Positions 17,112 to 25,943 of a DNA stretch of 40,660 bases are shown one piece after another. This DNA comes from Pseudomonas sp. UBA4617 (GTDB taxonomy: Bacteria; Pseudomonadota; Gammaproteobacteria; Pseudomonadales; Pseudomonadaceae). The notes under the pieces are model-generated. The model did no database searches. It was not told the DNA's origin and was given only the letters and a program-made list of their open reading frames with translations. The stretch lies in NCBI RefSeq assembly GCF_002386445.1, contig NZ_DGIR01000032.1, forward strand, positions 583 through 41,242, read 5' to 3'. Made by a program: the position numbers and the translations under genes. The first letter of the stretch is position 1; each line of letters opens with the position of its first letter.

Positions 17112-18937
17112 TGGGCTTTCTCCGAAGTCTTGATCCACCAGCTGTTCAGCCCGAGGGTGTAGGGCGGCGTGGTGACGAAGGCGAACCGGTTGCGGTAGGC
17201 CAGGCGATGATTGTCGAGGTACCAGTTGGGAATCATGTAGTACTGCCATGAGAGCACGCGGTCCAGGGCGCGGGCGGCAGCCACCTGGTCATCGCGGGTA
17301 CGGGCGGCCAGCAGGGTGTCGAGCAGGTGGTCGACAACCGGGTCCCTGACCCCAGCATAGTTCTTGCTGCCCTTGGTCGTGGCCTGGCTGGAATGGAAGT
17401 ACAGCCACTGTTCAAGGCCAGGGCTCAGGGTCTGGTTCAGGGTCATCAGGATCATGTCGAAGTCGAACTGGTCCAGACGCTGTTTGTACTGGGCACGGTC
17501 GACGGTGCGCAAGTGTGCATCGATGCCGATACTGGCCAGGTTTTCGACATAAGGTTGCAGGATGCGTTCAAGGTTGGGGTTGACCAACAGCAGCTCCATG
17601 CGCAGTTGCTGGCCCTTGCTGTTGACCAGGCGCTGGCCATCGAGTTTCCAGCCGGCTTCGGCGAGCAAGCCGAGGGCCTGGCGCAGGGTCTGGCGACCGA
17701 TGCCGCGGCCATCGGTCTGGCTGACCTTGTACGGTTCGCTGAACAGCCTGGCCGGCAACTGGTCACGCAAGGGCGCCAGCAGCAGCCACTCCTTGCCGGT
17801 AGGCAGGCCGCTGGCGGTGAAATCGCTGTTGGGGTAGTAACTGGTCGAGCGGCGGTAGGCGCCGCTGAACAGCGCGCGGTTGGTCCACTCGAAGTCGAGC
17901 ATCAACCCCAGTGCCTGGCGTACCCGTGGGTCGCTGAAGGTCGCCCGCCGGCTGTTCATGAACAGGCCCTGGGTCTGGGTGGGGATGCGGTGCGGGATCT
18001 GCGCCTTGATCACCTCGCCACGGCGCACGGCCGGGAAGTTGTAGCCGTTGGCCCAGTTCTTCGCCTGGTGCTCGATATAAATGTCGAATTCGCCGGCCTT
18101 GAACGCTTCGAAAGCCACCGTGGCATCGCGATAGAACTCATATTCGACGCGATTGAAGTTGTACTTGCCACGGTTTACCGCCAGGTCCTTGCCCCAGTAG
18201 TTCTTCACCCGCTCGAACACCAGCCGGCGCCCGGGCTGGACTTCGCTGATGCGGTACGGGCCGCTGCCCAGCGGCGGTTCGAAGGTGGTGGCCTTGAAGT
18301 CGCGCGTTTGCCAGTAGTGCTTGGGCAGTACCGGCATCTCGCCCAGGCGCAGGATCAGCAGCGGGTTGCCGGCGCGCTTGAACACGAAGCGGATGCGCAG
18401 CGGGCCGAGGATATCCACCCGCTGCACTTCCTGCAGGTTGGTGCGGTAGATCGGGTGGCCGTCCTTGAGCAACGTGCGGTAGGAGAACGCCACGTCTGCC
18501 GAGGTGATCGCCCTGCCGTCGTGCCAGCGTGCTTCCGGGCGCAGGTTGAATACCACCCAGCTACGGTCCTCGCTGTACTCCACCGAGCGTGCGATCAGGC
18601 CATAGCTGGAGGTCGGCTCGTCGCCGGACGGGTCGTACTGGCCAGTGCCGACCATCAGCGGTTCGTTCAGCTCGCTGATGCCATATTGCTGGAAATTGGG
18701 CGTGGTGACCGGGCTCGACCCTTTGAAGGTATACGGGTTGAGCGTGTCGAAGGTACCGAAAGCCATGGCCCGCAAGGTGCCGCCCTTGGGCGCATGCGGG
18801 TTGACCCAGTCGAAATGGGTGAATGTGGCTGGGTACTTGAGCGTGCCGAACTGCGCGTATCCGTGGCTTTCGCTCACCATCGCGGCTGCGGGAAAGCTCA
18901 AGGCCAGGCTGAATGACAGCAGGAGGGGACGTATCAA
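17108..18937 (-). CDS. nppA1: Peptide ABC importer periplasmic binding protein, first copy (NppA1 type)
   Basis: A binding protein of about 609 residues, first gene of the operon. It shares with the next gene the layout YPATFTHFDWVNPHAPKGGT, then PPLGSGPYRISEVQPGRRLV, LFMNSRRATFSDPRVRQALG and WYLDNHRLAYRNR. The start is uncertain. A TTG at 18937 gives MIRPLLLSFSLALSFPAAA, a compact signal peptide. The ATG at 19048 would add 37 polar residues before the hydrophobic stretch and run into the repeat region behind mltD, so I prefer TTG. GGAT about 10 bases upstream is a weak ribosome binding site. The operon promoter must lie between 18938 and about 19030. YejA-type proteins bind oligopeptides and peptide antibiotics for the permease. 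Confidence 0.86.
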   Translation of the reverse strand: MIRPLLLSFSLALSFPAAAMVSESHGYAQFGTLKYPATFTHFDWVNPHAPKGGTLRAMAFGTFDTLNPYTFKGSSPVTTPNFQQYGISELNEPLMVGTGQYDPSGDEPTSSYGLIARSVEYSEDRSWVVFNLRPEARWHDGRAITSADVAFSYRTLLKDGHPIYRTNLQEVQRVDILGPLRIRFVFKRAGNPLLILRLGEMPVLPKHYWQTRDFKATTFEPPLGSGPYRISEVQPGRRLVFERVKNYWGKDLAVNRGKYNFNRVEYEFYRDATVAFEAFKAGEFDIYIEHQAKNWANGYNFPAVRRGEVIKAQIPHRIPTQTQGLFMNSRRATFSDPRVRQALGLMLDFEWTNRALFSGAYRRSTSYYPNSDFTASGLPTGKEWLLLAPLRDQLPARLFSEPYKVSQTDGRGIGRQTLRQALGLLAEAGWKLDGQRLVNSKGQQLRMELLLVNPNLERILQPYVENLASIGIDAHLRTVDRAQYKQRLDQFDFDMILMTLNQTLSPGLEQWLYFHSSQATTKGSKNYAGVRDPVVDHLLDTLLAARTRDDQVAAARALDRVLSWQYYMIPNWYLDNHRLAYRNRFAFVTTPPYTLGLNSWWIKTSEKAQ

Positions 18938-19030
18938 GTCGGCATCCGATCCAGAGGCGTTGGGCTTTGATCGGGGTACAGTAACAGCTTGGTGGGGTTG
19001 GAAAAAGAGTGCCGCCTTCGGGGATTGCAG

Positions 19031-19107
19031 GGGCCGCATCGGGTGCAAGCCCTGCGTAGTCCCGGTGGGCGCTGGCTTGCCGGCGATGGCGCGCGGAGCG
19101 GCCCCTG
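19031..19107. repeat. Degenerate REP doublet, two inverted REP-like units
   Basis: On the plus strand GCTGGCTTGCCGGCGATGGC at 19071-19090 resembles the Pseudomonas REP core (GGGCTTGCCCGCGATG type). On the minus strand GGGCTTGCACCCGATGCGGC lies at 19032-19051. The two face each other, as REP pairs often do in 3' gaps. The element sits between the mltD stop and the npp operon promoter region and may stabilise or end transcripts. Confidence 0.45.
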
Positions 19108-19114
19108 GGTTACA

Positions 19115-20545
19115 TCAATGCGAGAGGTAGACGGTAAGGGTCTGGCCCGGCTTCAGGGCATGGCCACTGCGCGGGTTCCAGCGCTTGAGGTGCTGCATTT
19201 CGACGTTGAAACGCTTGGCCACCAGGTACAGCGAGTCGCCCTTGCGCACCTTGTATTGGGTGGAACGCTTGCCGGATGCCGCTACCCGGTTCGCAGCCGC
19301 ACCTGGGGCATTGCCGCCACGCAGGGCCAGAACCTGGCCAGCGCGTACGCTGTTGCCTGAGAGCCGGTTCCAGCGCTTGATGTCCTTGACCGAAACGCGG
19401 TTGGCCTTGGCAATACTGCCCAGGTTGTCGCCGCGCTTGACCCGGTAGCTGCGCGCCGCCACCGGTGCACGGGCTTCCGCCACGGCACGGGCGAACACGG
19501 CCTTGTTCGGCTGCAGGCTGACCAGTTGCTCGGGCTTGAGGTTGGACAGGCTGTCGCTCAGCAGTTGCGCCTTTGCCGTCGGCACCAGCAGTTGCTGCGG
19601 GCCGTCCACGGTCATGCGTTTCTTGTACGCCGGGTTGAGCTGGATCAGCTCGTCTTCGTCGATGTTGGCGAAGGCCGCTACACGCGACAGGTCGAGACGG
19701 TCGTTGATGGCCACCGCCTCGAAGTAGGGTTCGTTGGCGATCGGGCTCAGGTTCACGCCATAGGCTTCCGGCGTCAGAACGACCTGCGACAGGGCCAGCA
19801 GCTTGGGCACGTAGTCGCGGGTTTCCTGGGGCAGCGGCAGGTTCCAGTAGTCGGTCGGCAGGCCGAGCCGTTCGTTGCGTTCGATGGCGCGGCTGACAGT
19901 GCCTTCACCGGCATTGTAGGCGGCCAGGGCCAGCAACCAGTCACCGTTGAACATGTCGTGCAGGCGGCTGAGGTAGTCCAGCGCGGCGTTGGTCGAGGCG
20001 GTCACGTCGCGACGGCCATCGTAGAAGTTGGTCTGGCGCAGGTTGAAGTGGCGGCCGGTGGACGGGATGAACTGCCACATGCCCGCAGCGTGGGCGCGCG
20101 AGTAGGCCATCGGGTTGTAGGCACTTTCGATGGCTGGCAGCAGGGCCAGTTCCAGCGGCATGTCGCGCTCTTCCAGGCGCTCGACAATGTAGTGCAAGTA
20201 AAGGCTGCCGCGCTCGCCGGCGGTTTCGATGAAACTCGGGTTGCTGGCGAACCACAGGCGCTGCTGTTCGATGCGCGGGTTGACGTCGATGTTGTCCTGC
20301 AGGGCAAAACCCTGGCGCATGCGTTCCCACACGTCCTGGGGCGGCTGCTCGGCCGGCTTGACCTGCAAGGGTGACGGCTTGTGCTTGATCCGTGCCTGGT
20401 AGTTGTGCGCGCGAACGCTATCGGATTCGTCGAGCTGACGGGTGCTCTGGCAGCCCACCAGGGTGGCGGCCAGGGCCAGCGCACTGATTTGGGCCAGGCG
20501 CGTCAGGGCGACGGAATGAGAGGTTCTGCGGCTACTTGAAGACAT
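19115..20545 (-). CDS. mltD: Membrane-bound lytic murein transglycosylase D
   Basis: This 476-residue lipoprotein cleaves peptidoglycan glycan strands with formation of 1,6-anhydroMurNAc. The N-terminus carries a type II signal peptide with lipobox LVGC (Cys32). The SLT domain spans about residues 115-230, with catalytic Glu140 in LLPAIESAYNP followed by HAAGMWQFIPSTGRHF and LLALAAYNAGEGTVSRAI. The C-terminus has two LysM repeats (YRVKRGDNLGSIAKANRVSV and YKVRKGDSLYLVAKRFNVEM) for wall binding. It would act at the periplasmic face of the outer membrane. The position between the npp operon and gloB is the same as in P. aeruginosa. It is about 100 bp from gloB and in the same direction, but probably has its own promoter. 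Confidence 0.95.
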   Translation of the reverse strand: MSSSSRRTSHSVALTRLAQISALALAATLVGCQSTRQLDESDSVRAHNYQARIKHKPSPLQVKPAEQPPQDVWERMRQGFALQDNIDVNPRIEQQRLWFASNPSFIETAGERGSLYLHYIVERLEERDMPLELALLPAIESAYNPMAYSRAHAAGMWQFIPSTGRHFNLRQTNFYDGRRDVTASTNAALDYLSRLHDMFNGDWLLALAAYNAGEGTVSRAIERNERLGLPTDYWNLPLPQETRDYVPKLLALSQVVLTPEAYGVNLSPIANEPYFEAVAINDRLDLSRVAAFANIDEDELIQLNPAYKKRMTVDGPQQLLVPTAKAQLLSDSLSNLKPEQLVSLQPNKAVFARAVAEARAPVAARSYRVKRGDNLGSIAKANRVSVKDIKRWNRLSGNSVRAGQVLALRGGNAPGAAANRVAASGKRSTQYKVRKGDSLYLVAKRFNVEMQHLKRWNPRSGHALKPGQTLTVYLSH

Positions 20546-20645
20546 CGGCTGACACAGGTTTCCGGGCGAAAAATTTCGGCGATTCTAGAAACCGCTCCGG
20601 GCCGGGTCAACCGTTGAGCCTCGCTTGCGATATATCTTGGGGTTA

Positions 20646-21425
20646 TCAGAAGGTGTCCTTCCAAGACCTCAAGGCAGCAAAAACAGCGACATGCGAGGGG
20701 TTTGTATGTCCCTTCCATTCGTCTGCTTTTTGTTTAACTAATGTTTCAGAGGTACGCAGGAAGGGGTTGGTCAGGCGTTCGAGGCCGATCGTTGATGGCA
20801 AGGTGATGCGATTTTCGGCACGCAGGCAGGTAACGTCCGCGAACCGTCGCAGAACATGCAGGTTGGCGGGTTCCACCGCCTTGGCAAAACGCAGGTTGCT
20901 CAAGGTATATTCATGGGCGCAGTACACCTCAGTGTGCTCAGGCAGCGCCGCCAGGCGGGCCAGGGCCGGCTGCATCTGCTCGGGGGTGCCCTCGAACATG
21001 CGTCCGCAACCGGCGGCGAACAGGGTGTCGCCACTGAACAGCACGGGGGTGGCCGGCTGGTCGCTGAAAAAAGCGATATGGCCGAGGGTGTGGCCAGGCA
21101 CGGCCAGCACCTGGAAGGTCGTATCCAGTACCGTCACCAGGTCGCCGTCGTCCAGCGCCAGGTCACGGCACGGAATGCGCTCCCTGGCCGGGCCGCATAC
21201 CCGTGCCCCGGTCAGCTGCTTGAGCCGTTCCACGCCGCCGACATGGTCATTGTGATGGTGGGTGACGAGGATGTCGCTCAGCACCCAGCCTGGGTGCGCC
21301 GACAGCCAGCCTTCCACTGGGCCGGCCGCTCCCGGGTCGACCACCGCGCAGCGGCGTTTGGCAGTATCCTGTAACAACCAGATGTAGTTGTCGGAGAAAG
21401 CGGGGAGAGCATCGATCTGTATCAT
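20646..21425 (-). CDS. gloB: Hydroxyacylglutathione hydrolase (glyoxalase II)
   Basis: A 259-residue cytoplasmic metallo-beta-lactamase-fold enzyme that hydrolyses S-lactoylglutathione to lactate and glutathione, the second step of methylglyoxal detoxification. It starts MIQIDALPAFSDNYIWLLQD, the family N-terminus. The binuclear metal site is THHHNDHVGG (His56, His58, Asp60, His61), followed by PGHTLGHIAF, FSGDTLFAAGCGRMFEGT and the C-terminal YCAHEYTLSNLRFA. Length and motifs are complete. It is transcribed divergently from the methyltransferase-like gene; the 85-bp gap 21426-21510 must hold both promoters. Confidence 0.96.
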   Translation of the reverse strand: MIQIDALPAFSDNYIWLLQDTAKRRCAVVDPGAAGPVEGWLSAHPGWVLSDILVTHHHNDHVGGVERLKQLTGARVCGPARERIPCRDLALDDGDLVTVLDTTFQVLAVPGHTLGHIAFFSDQPATPVLFSGDTLFAAGCGRMFEGTPEQMQPALARLAALPEHTEVYCAHEYTLSNLRFAKAVEPANLHVLRRFADVTCLRAENRITLPSTIGLERLTNPFLRTSETLVKQKADEWKGHTNPSHVAVFAALRSWKDTF

Positions 21426-21510
21426 GGTGCGGATCCGATTCGCCTAGCGTGGCACATGAAGGCATCTTAGCCGCGATGGCGCGGTGCGAGAACCTTCGAG
21501 GGAGAGCGCA

Positions 21511-22284
21511 ATGACCGACCAAGCCTTTGCCCAGGCCGACCCGGACTGGGTCAAGCTGATCAGCCTGGCCCGTGAGTGGTTCAACGGCCCACTCGGACAG
21601 CTGATGCTCAAGGAGGAGGAAAAACTGCTGGAAGAAGAACTCGGGCGCTTCTTCGGCGGTTACCTTGTTCACTATGGGCCGTGCGCCGAGCCGCCACCCA
21701 GCGCCCCGCAGGTGCAGCGCAACGTGCGCCTGGGCGCGCCGCTGCCAGGGGTGGAGATCGTCTGTGAAGAACAGGCCTGGCCGCTGAGCGAGCACGCCGC
21801 CGACGTGGTGGTGCTGCAGCATGGCCTGGATTTCAGCCTGTCGCCCCACGGTTTGCTGCGCGAGGCGGCCAGCGCGGTTCGCCCTGGCGGGCACCTGCTG
21901 ATCGTCGGCATCAACCCGTGGAGCAGTTGGGGCGTGCGCCATCTGTTCAGCCATGGCGCCTTGCGCAAGGCCCGCTGCATCTCGCCTTCACGGGTTGGGG
22001 ACTGGCTCAACCTGCTGGGCTTCGCGCTGGAGAAACGCCGCTTCGGGTGCTATCGTCCGCCGCTCGCCTCTGCCGCCTGGCAGCAGCGGCTGGCGGGTTG
22101 GGAACGCCTGGCCGGGGGCTGGCAGGGTTCCGGTGGCGGCGTCTACCTGCTGGTGGCGCGCAAGATGGTGGTAGGCCTGCGGCCGCTGCGCCCGGAGCGT
22201 CGCGAACCGATGGGCAAGCTGCTGCCGCTGCCGCTGGCCAAGGTCAACCGCACGGTGGCCAACCCGGATACTGAAAAGCACTGA
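21511..22284 (+). CDS. Methyltransferase-like protein with a poorly conserved SAM motif
   Basis: A 257-residue soluble protein of the class I SAM-dependent methyltransferase type. The C-terminal half of the domain is clear: VVVLQHGLDFSLSPHGLLRE, then AVRPGGHLLIVGINPWSSWG, the usual post-motif strands. Motif I is not: where a DxGxGxG loop is expected, the sequence reads YLVHYGPCAEPPPSA. It may bind SAM atypically or have lost catalysis. The tail is basic (ARKMVVGLRPLRPERREP). ATG 21511 has GAGGGAG just upstream; an ATG at 21484 lacks one. It sits 13 bp before rnhA, the same neighbour as in P. aeruginosa. The substrate is unknown. Confidence 0.82.
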   Translation: MTDQAFAQADPDWVKLISLAREWFNGPLGQLMLKEEEKLLEEELGRFFGGYLVHYGPCAEPPPSAPQVQRNVRLGAPLPGVEIVCEEQAWPLSEHAADVVVLQHGLDFSLSPHGLLREAASAVRPGGHLLIVGINPWSSWGVRHLFSHGALRKARCISPSRVGDWLNLLGFALEKRRFGCYRPPLASAAWQQRLAGWERLAGGWQGSGGGVYLLVARKMVVGLRPLRPERREPMGKLLPLPLAKVNRTVANPDTEKH

Positions 22285-22297
22285 ACATGAGTGGTAC

Positions 22298-22744
22298 ATG
22301 AGCGAAAGCGTCGAGATGTTTACCGATGGTGCCTGCAAGGGCAACCCCGGCCCGGGCGGTTGGGGGGTCCTTATGATCTACAAGGGCGTCGAGAAGGAAC
22401 TGTGGGGCGGCGAACGCGAAACCACCAACAACCGCATGGAACTGATGGCGGCGATCCAGGGGCTGATGGCGCTCAAGCGCGAATGCGAGGTGGTGCTGAC
22501 CACCGACTCGCAGTACGTGATGAAGGGCATCAACGAATGGATGGTCAACTGGAAGAAGCGTGGCTGGAAGACCGCGAGCAAGGAGCCGGTGAAGAACGCC
22601 GACTTGTGGCAACTGCTGGATCAGCAGGTCAACCGCCACAAGGTGACCTGGAAATGGGTACGCGGGCATATCGGTCACCCCGGCAACGAACGCGCCGACC
22701 AGCTCGCCAACCGAGGGGTCGATGAGGTGCGCGCGCAGCGCTGA
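22298..22744 (+). CDS. rnhA: Ribonuclease HI
   Basis: A 148-residue enzyme that degrades the RNA strand of RNA-DNA hybrids. All four acidic catalytic residues are present at the E. coli numbering: Asp10 (FTDGACKGNPGPGGWG), Glu48 (NNRMELMAA), Asp70 (LTTDSQYV) and Asp134 (NERADQLAN), with His124 in the VRGHIGHPGN loop. The basic handle WKKRGWKTASKEPVKN is intact. The start codon follows the methyltransferase stop by 13 bases. dnaQ follows about 50 bp downstream in tandem, unlike the divergent rnhA/dnaQ pair of E. coli. Confidence 0.97.
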   Translation: MSESVEMFTDGACKGNPGPGGWGVLMIYKGVEKELWGGERETTNNRMELMAAIQGLMALKRECEVVLTTDSQYVMKGINEWMVNWKKRGWKTASKEPVKNADLWQLLDQQVNRHKVTWKWVRGHIGHPGNERADQLANRGVDEVRAQR

Positions 22745-22795
22745 GCTGGGGTACAATCGCTGCCTTTGTGACTGATGCAAGTTGGAGCGCCCCGC

Positions 22796-23554
22796 GTGGA
22801 GCAGCAGCAAGATAAGCGGTTTGTCATTCTCGATACCGAAACCACGGGTATGCCGGTCAGCGAAGGCCACCGGATCATCGAGATCGGCTGTGTCGAGGTG
22901 ATCGGTCGGCGCCTGACCGGGCGGCACTTCCACGTCTACCTGCAGCCGGACCGCGAGAGTGACGAGGGCGCCATCAACGTCCACGGTATCACCGATGCGT
23001 TCCTGGTCGGCAAGCCACGCTTTGCCGATGTCGCCGAAGAATTCTTCGAATTCATCCAGGGCGCCACGCTGGTCATCCACAACGCGGCGTTCGACGTTGG
23101 CTTCATCAACAACGAGTTCGCCCTGCTGGGCCAGCACGACCGCGCCGACATCTCGCAGCACTGCACCGTCCTCGACACCCTGCTGCTGGCGCGCGCGCGC
23201 CATCCGGGGCAGCGCAACAGCCTCGATGCGCTGTGCAAACGCTACGACATCGACAACTCGGGCCGTGAACTGCACGGCGCACTGCTCGACTCGGAACTGC
23301 TGGCTGATGTCTACCTGGCGATGACCGGTGGCCAGACCAGCCTGTCGCTGGCGGGCCACGGTGCCGACGCCGAGAGTGACGGGCAGGCGGCGGGTGGCAG
23401 CGAGATCCGCCGGATTGTCGGGCGTGCACCCGGGCGGGTGATCATGGCCAATGCCGAGGAGCTGGAAGCGCATGCCGAGCGCCTGGCGGCGATTGCCAAG
23501 TCGGCCGGTGGGCCCTCGATGTGGCAGGCTTTGACCGAGACAACTGGCGGCTGA
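22796..23554 (+). CDS. dnaQ: DNA polymerase III epsilon subunit, proofreading exonuclease
   Basis: A 252-residue 3'-5' exonuclease subunit of the replicative polymerase. The DEDDh motifs are complete: FVILDTETTGM (Asp13, Glu15), HNAAFDVGFINNEF (Asp100), and the C-terminal HGALLDSELLADVYL (His160, Asp165). The tail after about residue 180 is the flexible part that meets the alpha subunit. I start at GTG 22796 because GGAG lies 8 bases before it; the ATG at 22775 lacks a site and adds seven atypical residues. TACAAT at 22752-22757 could be the -10 of a dedicated promoter, though the matching -35 is poor. The gene ends in a strong hairpin. Confidence 0.95.
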   Translation: MEQQQDKRFVILDTETTGMPVSEGHRIIEIGCVEVIGRRLTGRHFHVYLQPDRESDEGAINVHGITDAFLVGKPRFADVAEEFFEFIQGATLVIHNAAFDVGFINNEFALLGQHDRADISQHCTVLDTLLLARARHPGQRNSLDALCKRYDIDNSGRELHGALLDSELLADVYLAMTGGQTSLSLAGHGADAESDGQAAGGSEIRRIVGRAPGRVIMANAEELEAHAERLAAIAKSAGGPSMWQALTETTGG

Positions 23555-23586
23555 ATTTTCGTCTTGGGTTGTGTGGTGTCGGTGAG

Positions 23587-23614
23587 ATCGAGCGCCGCCC
23601 GCGCGGCGCTCGAT
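23587..23614 (+). terminator. Hairpin terminator after dnaQ
   Basis: ATCGAGCGCCGC and GCGGCGCTCGAT form a perfect 12-bp GC-rich stem with loop CCGC, 33 bases after the dnaQ stop. Only a short TTTA follows, so termination efficiency is uncertain. It separates dnaQ from the decarboxylase gene, whose promoter must lie in 23615-23690. Confidence 0.65.
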
Positions 23615-23693
23615 TTACGCGCCACCTCAACATCAAGACAGGCACGTCAACTACCCTGAAATGGACGCCATGTCCTTCGGAGGTAGCCACCTG

Positions 23694-25943
23694 ATGTACA
23701 AGGACCTCAAGTTCCCCATCCTCATCGTCCACCGTGCCATCAAGGCCGACAGCGTTGCCGGCGAGCGTGTGCGCGGTATCGCCGATGAGCTGAGCCAGGA
23801 CGGCTTTACCGTCATCAAGGCCGCCGACCACGCCGAAGCGCGCCTGGTCGCCACCACCCATCACGGCCTGGCCTGCATGCTGATCGCCGCCGAAGGTCTC
23901 GCCGAGAGTACCCACCTGTTGCAGAACATGGCCGAGCTTATCCGCCTGGCTCGCCTGCGTGCGCCCAACCTGCCGATTTTCGCCCTGGGCGAGCAGGTCA
24001 CGCTGGAAAATGCCCCTGCCGAAGCCATGAGCGAGCTCAACCAGCTGCGTGGCATCCTTTACCTCTTCGAAGATACCGTGCCGTTTCTCGCGCGCCAGGT
24101 CGCCCGTGCGGCGCACGCTTACCTCGATGGCCTGCTGCCACCGTTCTTCAAGGCCCTGGTGCAGCATACCGCGCAGTCCAACTATTCCTGGCACACGCCG
24201 GGCCACGGCGGTGGCGTGGCCTACCGTAAAAGCCCGGTGGGCCAGGCTTTTCATCAATTCTTCGGGGAGAACACCCTGCGCTCGGACCTGTCGGTTTCGG
24301 TACCGGAACTGGGCTCGCTGCTCGACCACACCGGCCCGCTGGCCGCAGCCGAGGCCAGGGCGGCGCGCAACTTCGGCGCCGACCATACCTTCTTCGTCAT
24401 CAACGGCACCTCCACCGCCAACAAGATCGTCTGGCACGCCATGGTCGGCCGTGACGACCTGGTATTGGTGGACCGCAACTGCCACAAGTCGGTGGTGCAT
24501 GCGATCATCATGACCGGCGCCATCCCCCTGTACCTGTGCCCCGAGCGCAACGAACTGGGGATCATCGGGCCGATCCCGCTCAGTGAATTCAGCCCCGAGT
24601 CGATCCAGGCCAAGATACAGGCCAACCCGCTTGCGCGCGACCGTGGCCAGCGCATCAAGTTGGCAGTGGTGACCAACTCCACCTACGACGGCCTGTGCTA
24701 CCACGCCGGGCTGATCAAGCAGACCCTCGGCGCCAGTGTCGAGGTGCTGCACTTCGACGAAGCCTGGTTCGCCTATGCGGTGTTCCACGGCTTCTTCACC
24801 GGGCGCTACGCCATGGGCACGGCCTGTGCGGCGGACAGCCCACTGGTGTTCAGCACCCATTCCACCCATAAGCTATTGGCCGCGTTCAGCCAGGCCTCGA
24901 TGATCCACGTGCAGGACGGGGCCAGGCGCCAGTTGGACCGGGACCGCTTCAACGAAGCGTTCATGATGCACATTTCGACCTCGCCGCAGTACAGCATCCT
25001 CGCCTCGCTGGACGTGGCCTCGACCATGATGGAAGGCCCGGCCGGGCATTCACTGCTGCAAGAGATGTTCGACGAGGCCCTGAGTTTCCGTCGGGCCCTG
25101 GCCAACCTGCGCGAGCACATTGCCGCAGACGACTGGTGGTTCAGCATCTGGCAACCGCCGGGCACCGAAGGCATCCATCGCCTGGCCGCCCAGGACTGGC
25201 TACTGCAGCCGGGCGCCGAGTGGCATGGTTTCACCGAGGTGGCGGATGACTACGTGCTGCTCGACCCGCTGAAAGTGACGCTGGTAATGCCTGGCCTGAG
25301 TGCGGGCGGTGCGCTGGGCGAACATGGCATCCCGGCGGCGGTGGTCAGCAAGTTTCTCTGGGAGCGCGGGCTGGTGGTGGAAAAGACCGGCTTGTACAGT
25401 TTCCTGGTGCTGTTCTCCATGGGCATTACCAAGGGCAAGTGGAGCACGTTGCTCACCGAGTTGCTGGAGTTCAAACGCCACTATGACGGCAATACACCGC
25501 TGAACGAATGCCTGCCCAGCGTAATGGCTGCCGATGCGTCGCGCTACCAGGGCATGGGCTTGCGCGAGCTGTGCGACCAGTTGCATGGCTGCTACCGCAG
25601 CAATGCAACGGCCAAGCAACTGAAGCGGCTGTTCACCCGCTTGCCGGAAGTCGCCATGAGCCCGGCCAGTGCCTATGACCAGATGGTGCGTGGCGAAGTG
25701 GAGGCGGTGCCGATCGAGGCGCTGTCGGGGCGGGTGGCGGCGGTGATGCTGGTGCCGTACCCGCCGGGCATTCCATTGATCATGCCAGGGGAACGGTTCA
25801 CCGAAGCGACCCGCTCGATACTCGACTACCTGGCCTTTGCCCGTGCGTTCAACCGAGGCTTCCCCGGCTTTCTCGCCGACGTGCATGGCCTGCAGAACGA
25901 AGGTGGCCGCTACACGGTGGATTGCATCAAGGAATGCGAATGA
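23694..25943 (+). CDS. ldcA: Orn/Lys/Arg-family PLP decarboxylase, probably lysine decarboxylase
   Basis: A 749-residue fold-type I decarboxylase. An N-terminal wing domain (about residues 1-140, YKDLKFPILIVHRAI) precedes the PLP domain with HTPGHGGGVAYRKSPVG, FVINGTSTANKIVWH, LHFDEAWFAYAVFHGFF and the Schiff-base Lys393 in FSTHSTHKLLAAFSQ. The C-terminal domain ends EGGRYTVDCIKECE. The length and the position after dnaQ match P. aeruginosa LdcA (PA1818), a lysine decarboxylase that makes cadaverine in an arginine-responsive lysine catabolic route. Lysine as substrate is inferred from that synteny; arginine or ornithine cannot be excluded by motif alone. GGAGG lies 10 bases before ATG 23694. 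The last 17 bp overlap a small gene on the opposite strand. Confidence 0.92.
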   Translation: MYKDLKFPILIVHRAIKADSVAGERVRGIADELSQDGFTVIKAADHAEARLVATTHHGLACMLIAAEGLAESTHLLQNMAELIRLARLRAPNLPIFALGEQVTLENAPAEAMSELNQLRGILYLFEDTVPFLARQVARAAHAYLDGLLPPFFKALVQHTAQSNYSWHTPGHGGGVAYRKSPVGQAFHQFFGENTLRSDLSVSVPELGSLLDHTGPLAAAEARAARNFGADHTFFVINGTSTANKIVWHAMVGRDDLVLVDRNCHKSVVHAIIMTGAIPLYLCPERNELGIIGPIPLSEFSPESIQAKIQANPLARDRGQRIKLAVVTNSTYDGLCYHAGLIKQTLGASVEVLHFDEAWFAYAVFHGFFTGRYAMGTACAADSPLVFSTHSTHKLLAAFSQASMIHVQDGARRQLDRDRFNEAFMMHISTSPQYSILASLDVASTMMEGPAGHSLLQEMFDEALSFRRALANLREHIAADDWWFSIWQPPGTEGIHRLAAQDWLLQPGAEWHGFTEVADDYVLLDPLKVTLVMPGLSAGGALGEHGIPAAVVSKFLWERGLVVEKTGLYSFLVLFSMGITKGKWSTLLTELLEFKRHYDGNTPLNECLPSVMAADASRYQGMGLRELCDQLHGCYRSNATAKQLKRLFTRLPEVAMSPASAYDQMVRGEVEAVPIEALSGRVAAVMLVPYPPGIPLIMPGERFTEATRSILDYLAFARAFNRGFPGFLADVHGLQNEGGRYTVDCIKECE

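Noticed and set aside
22244..23473. Minus-strand frame of 409 codons opposite rnhA and dnaQ
   Set aside because: Both genes on the plus strand have complete catalytic residues; this frame is a shadow.
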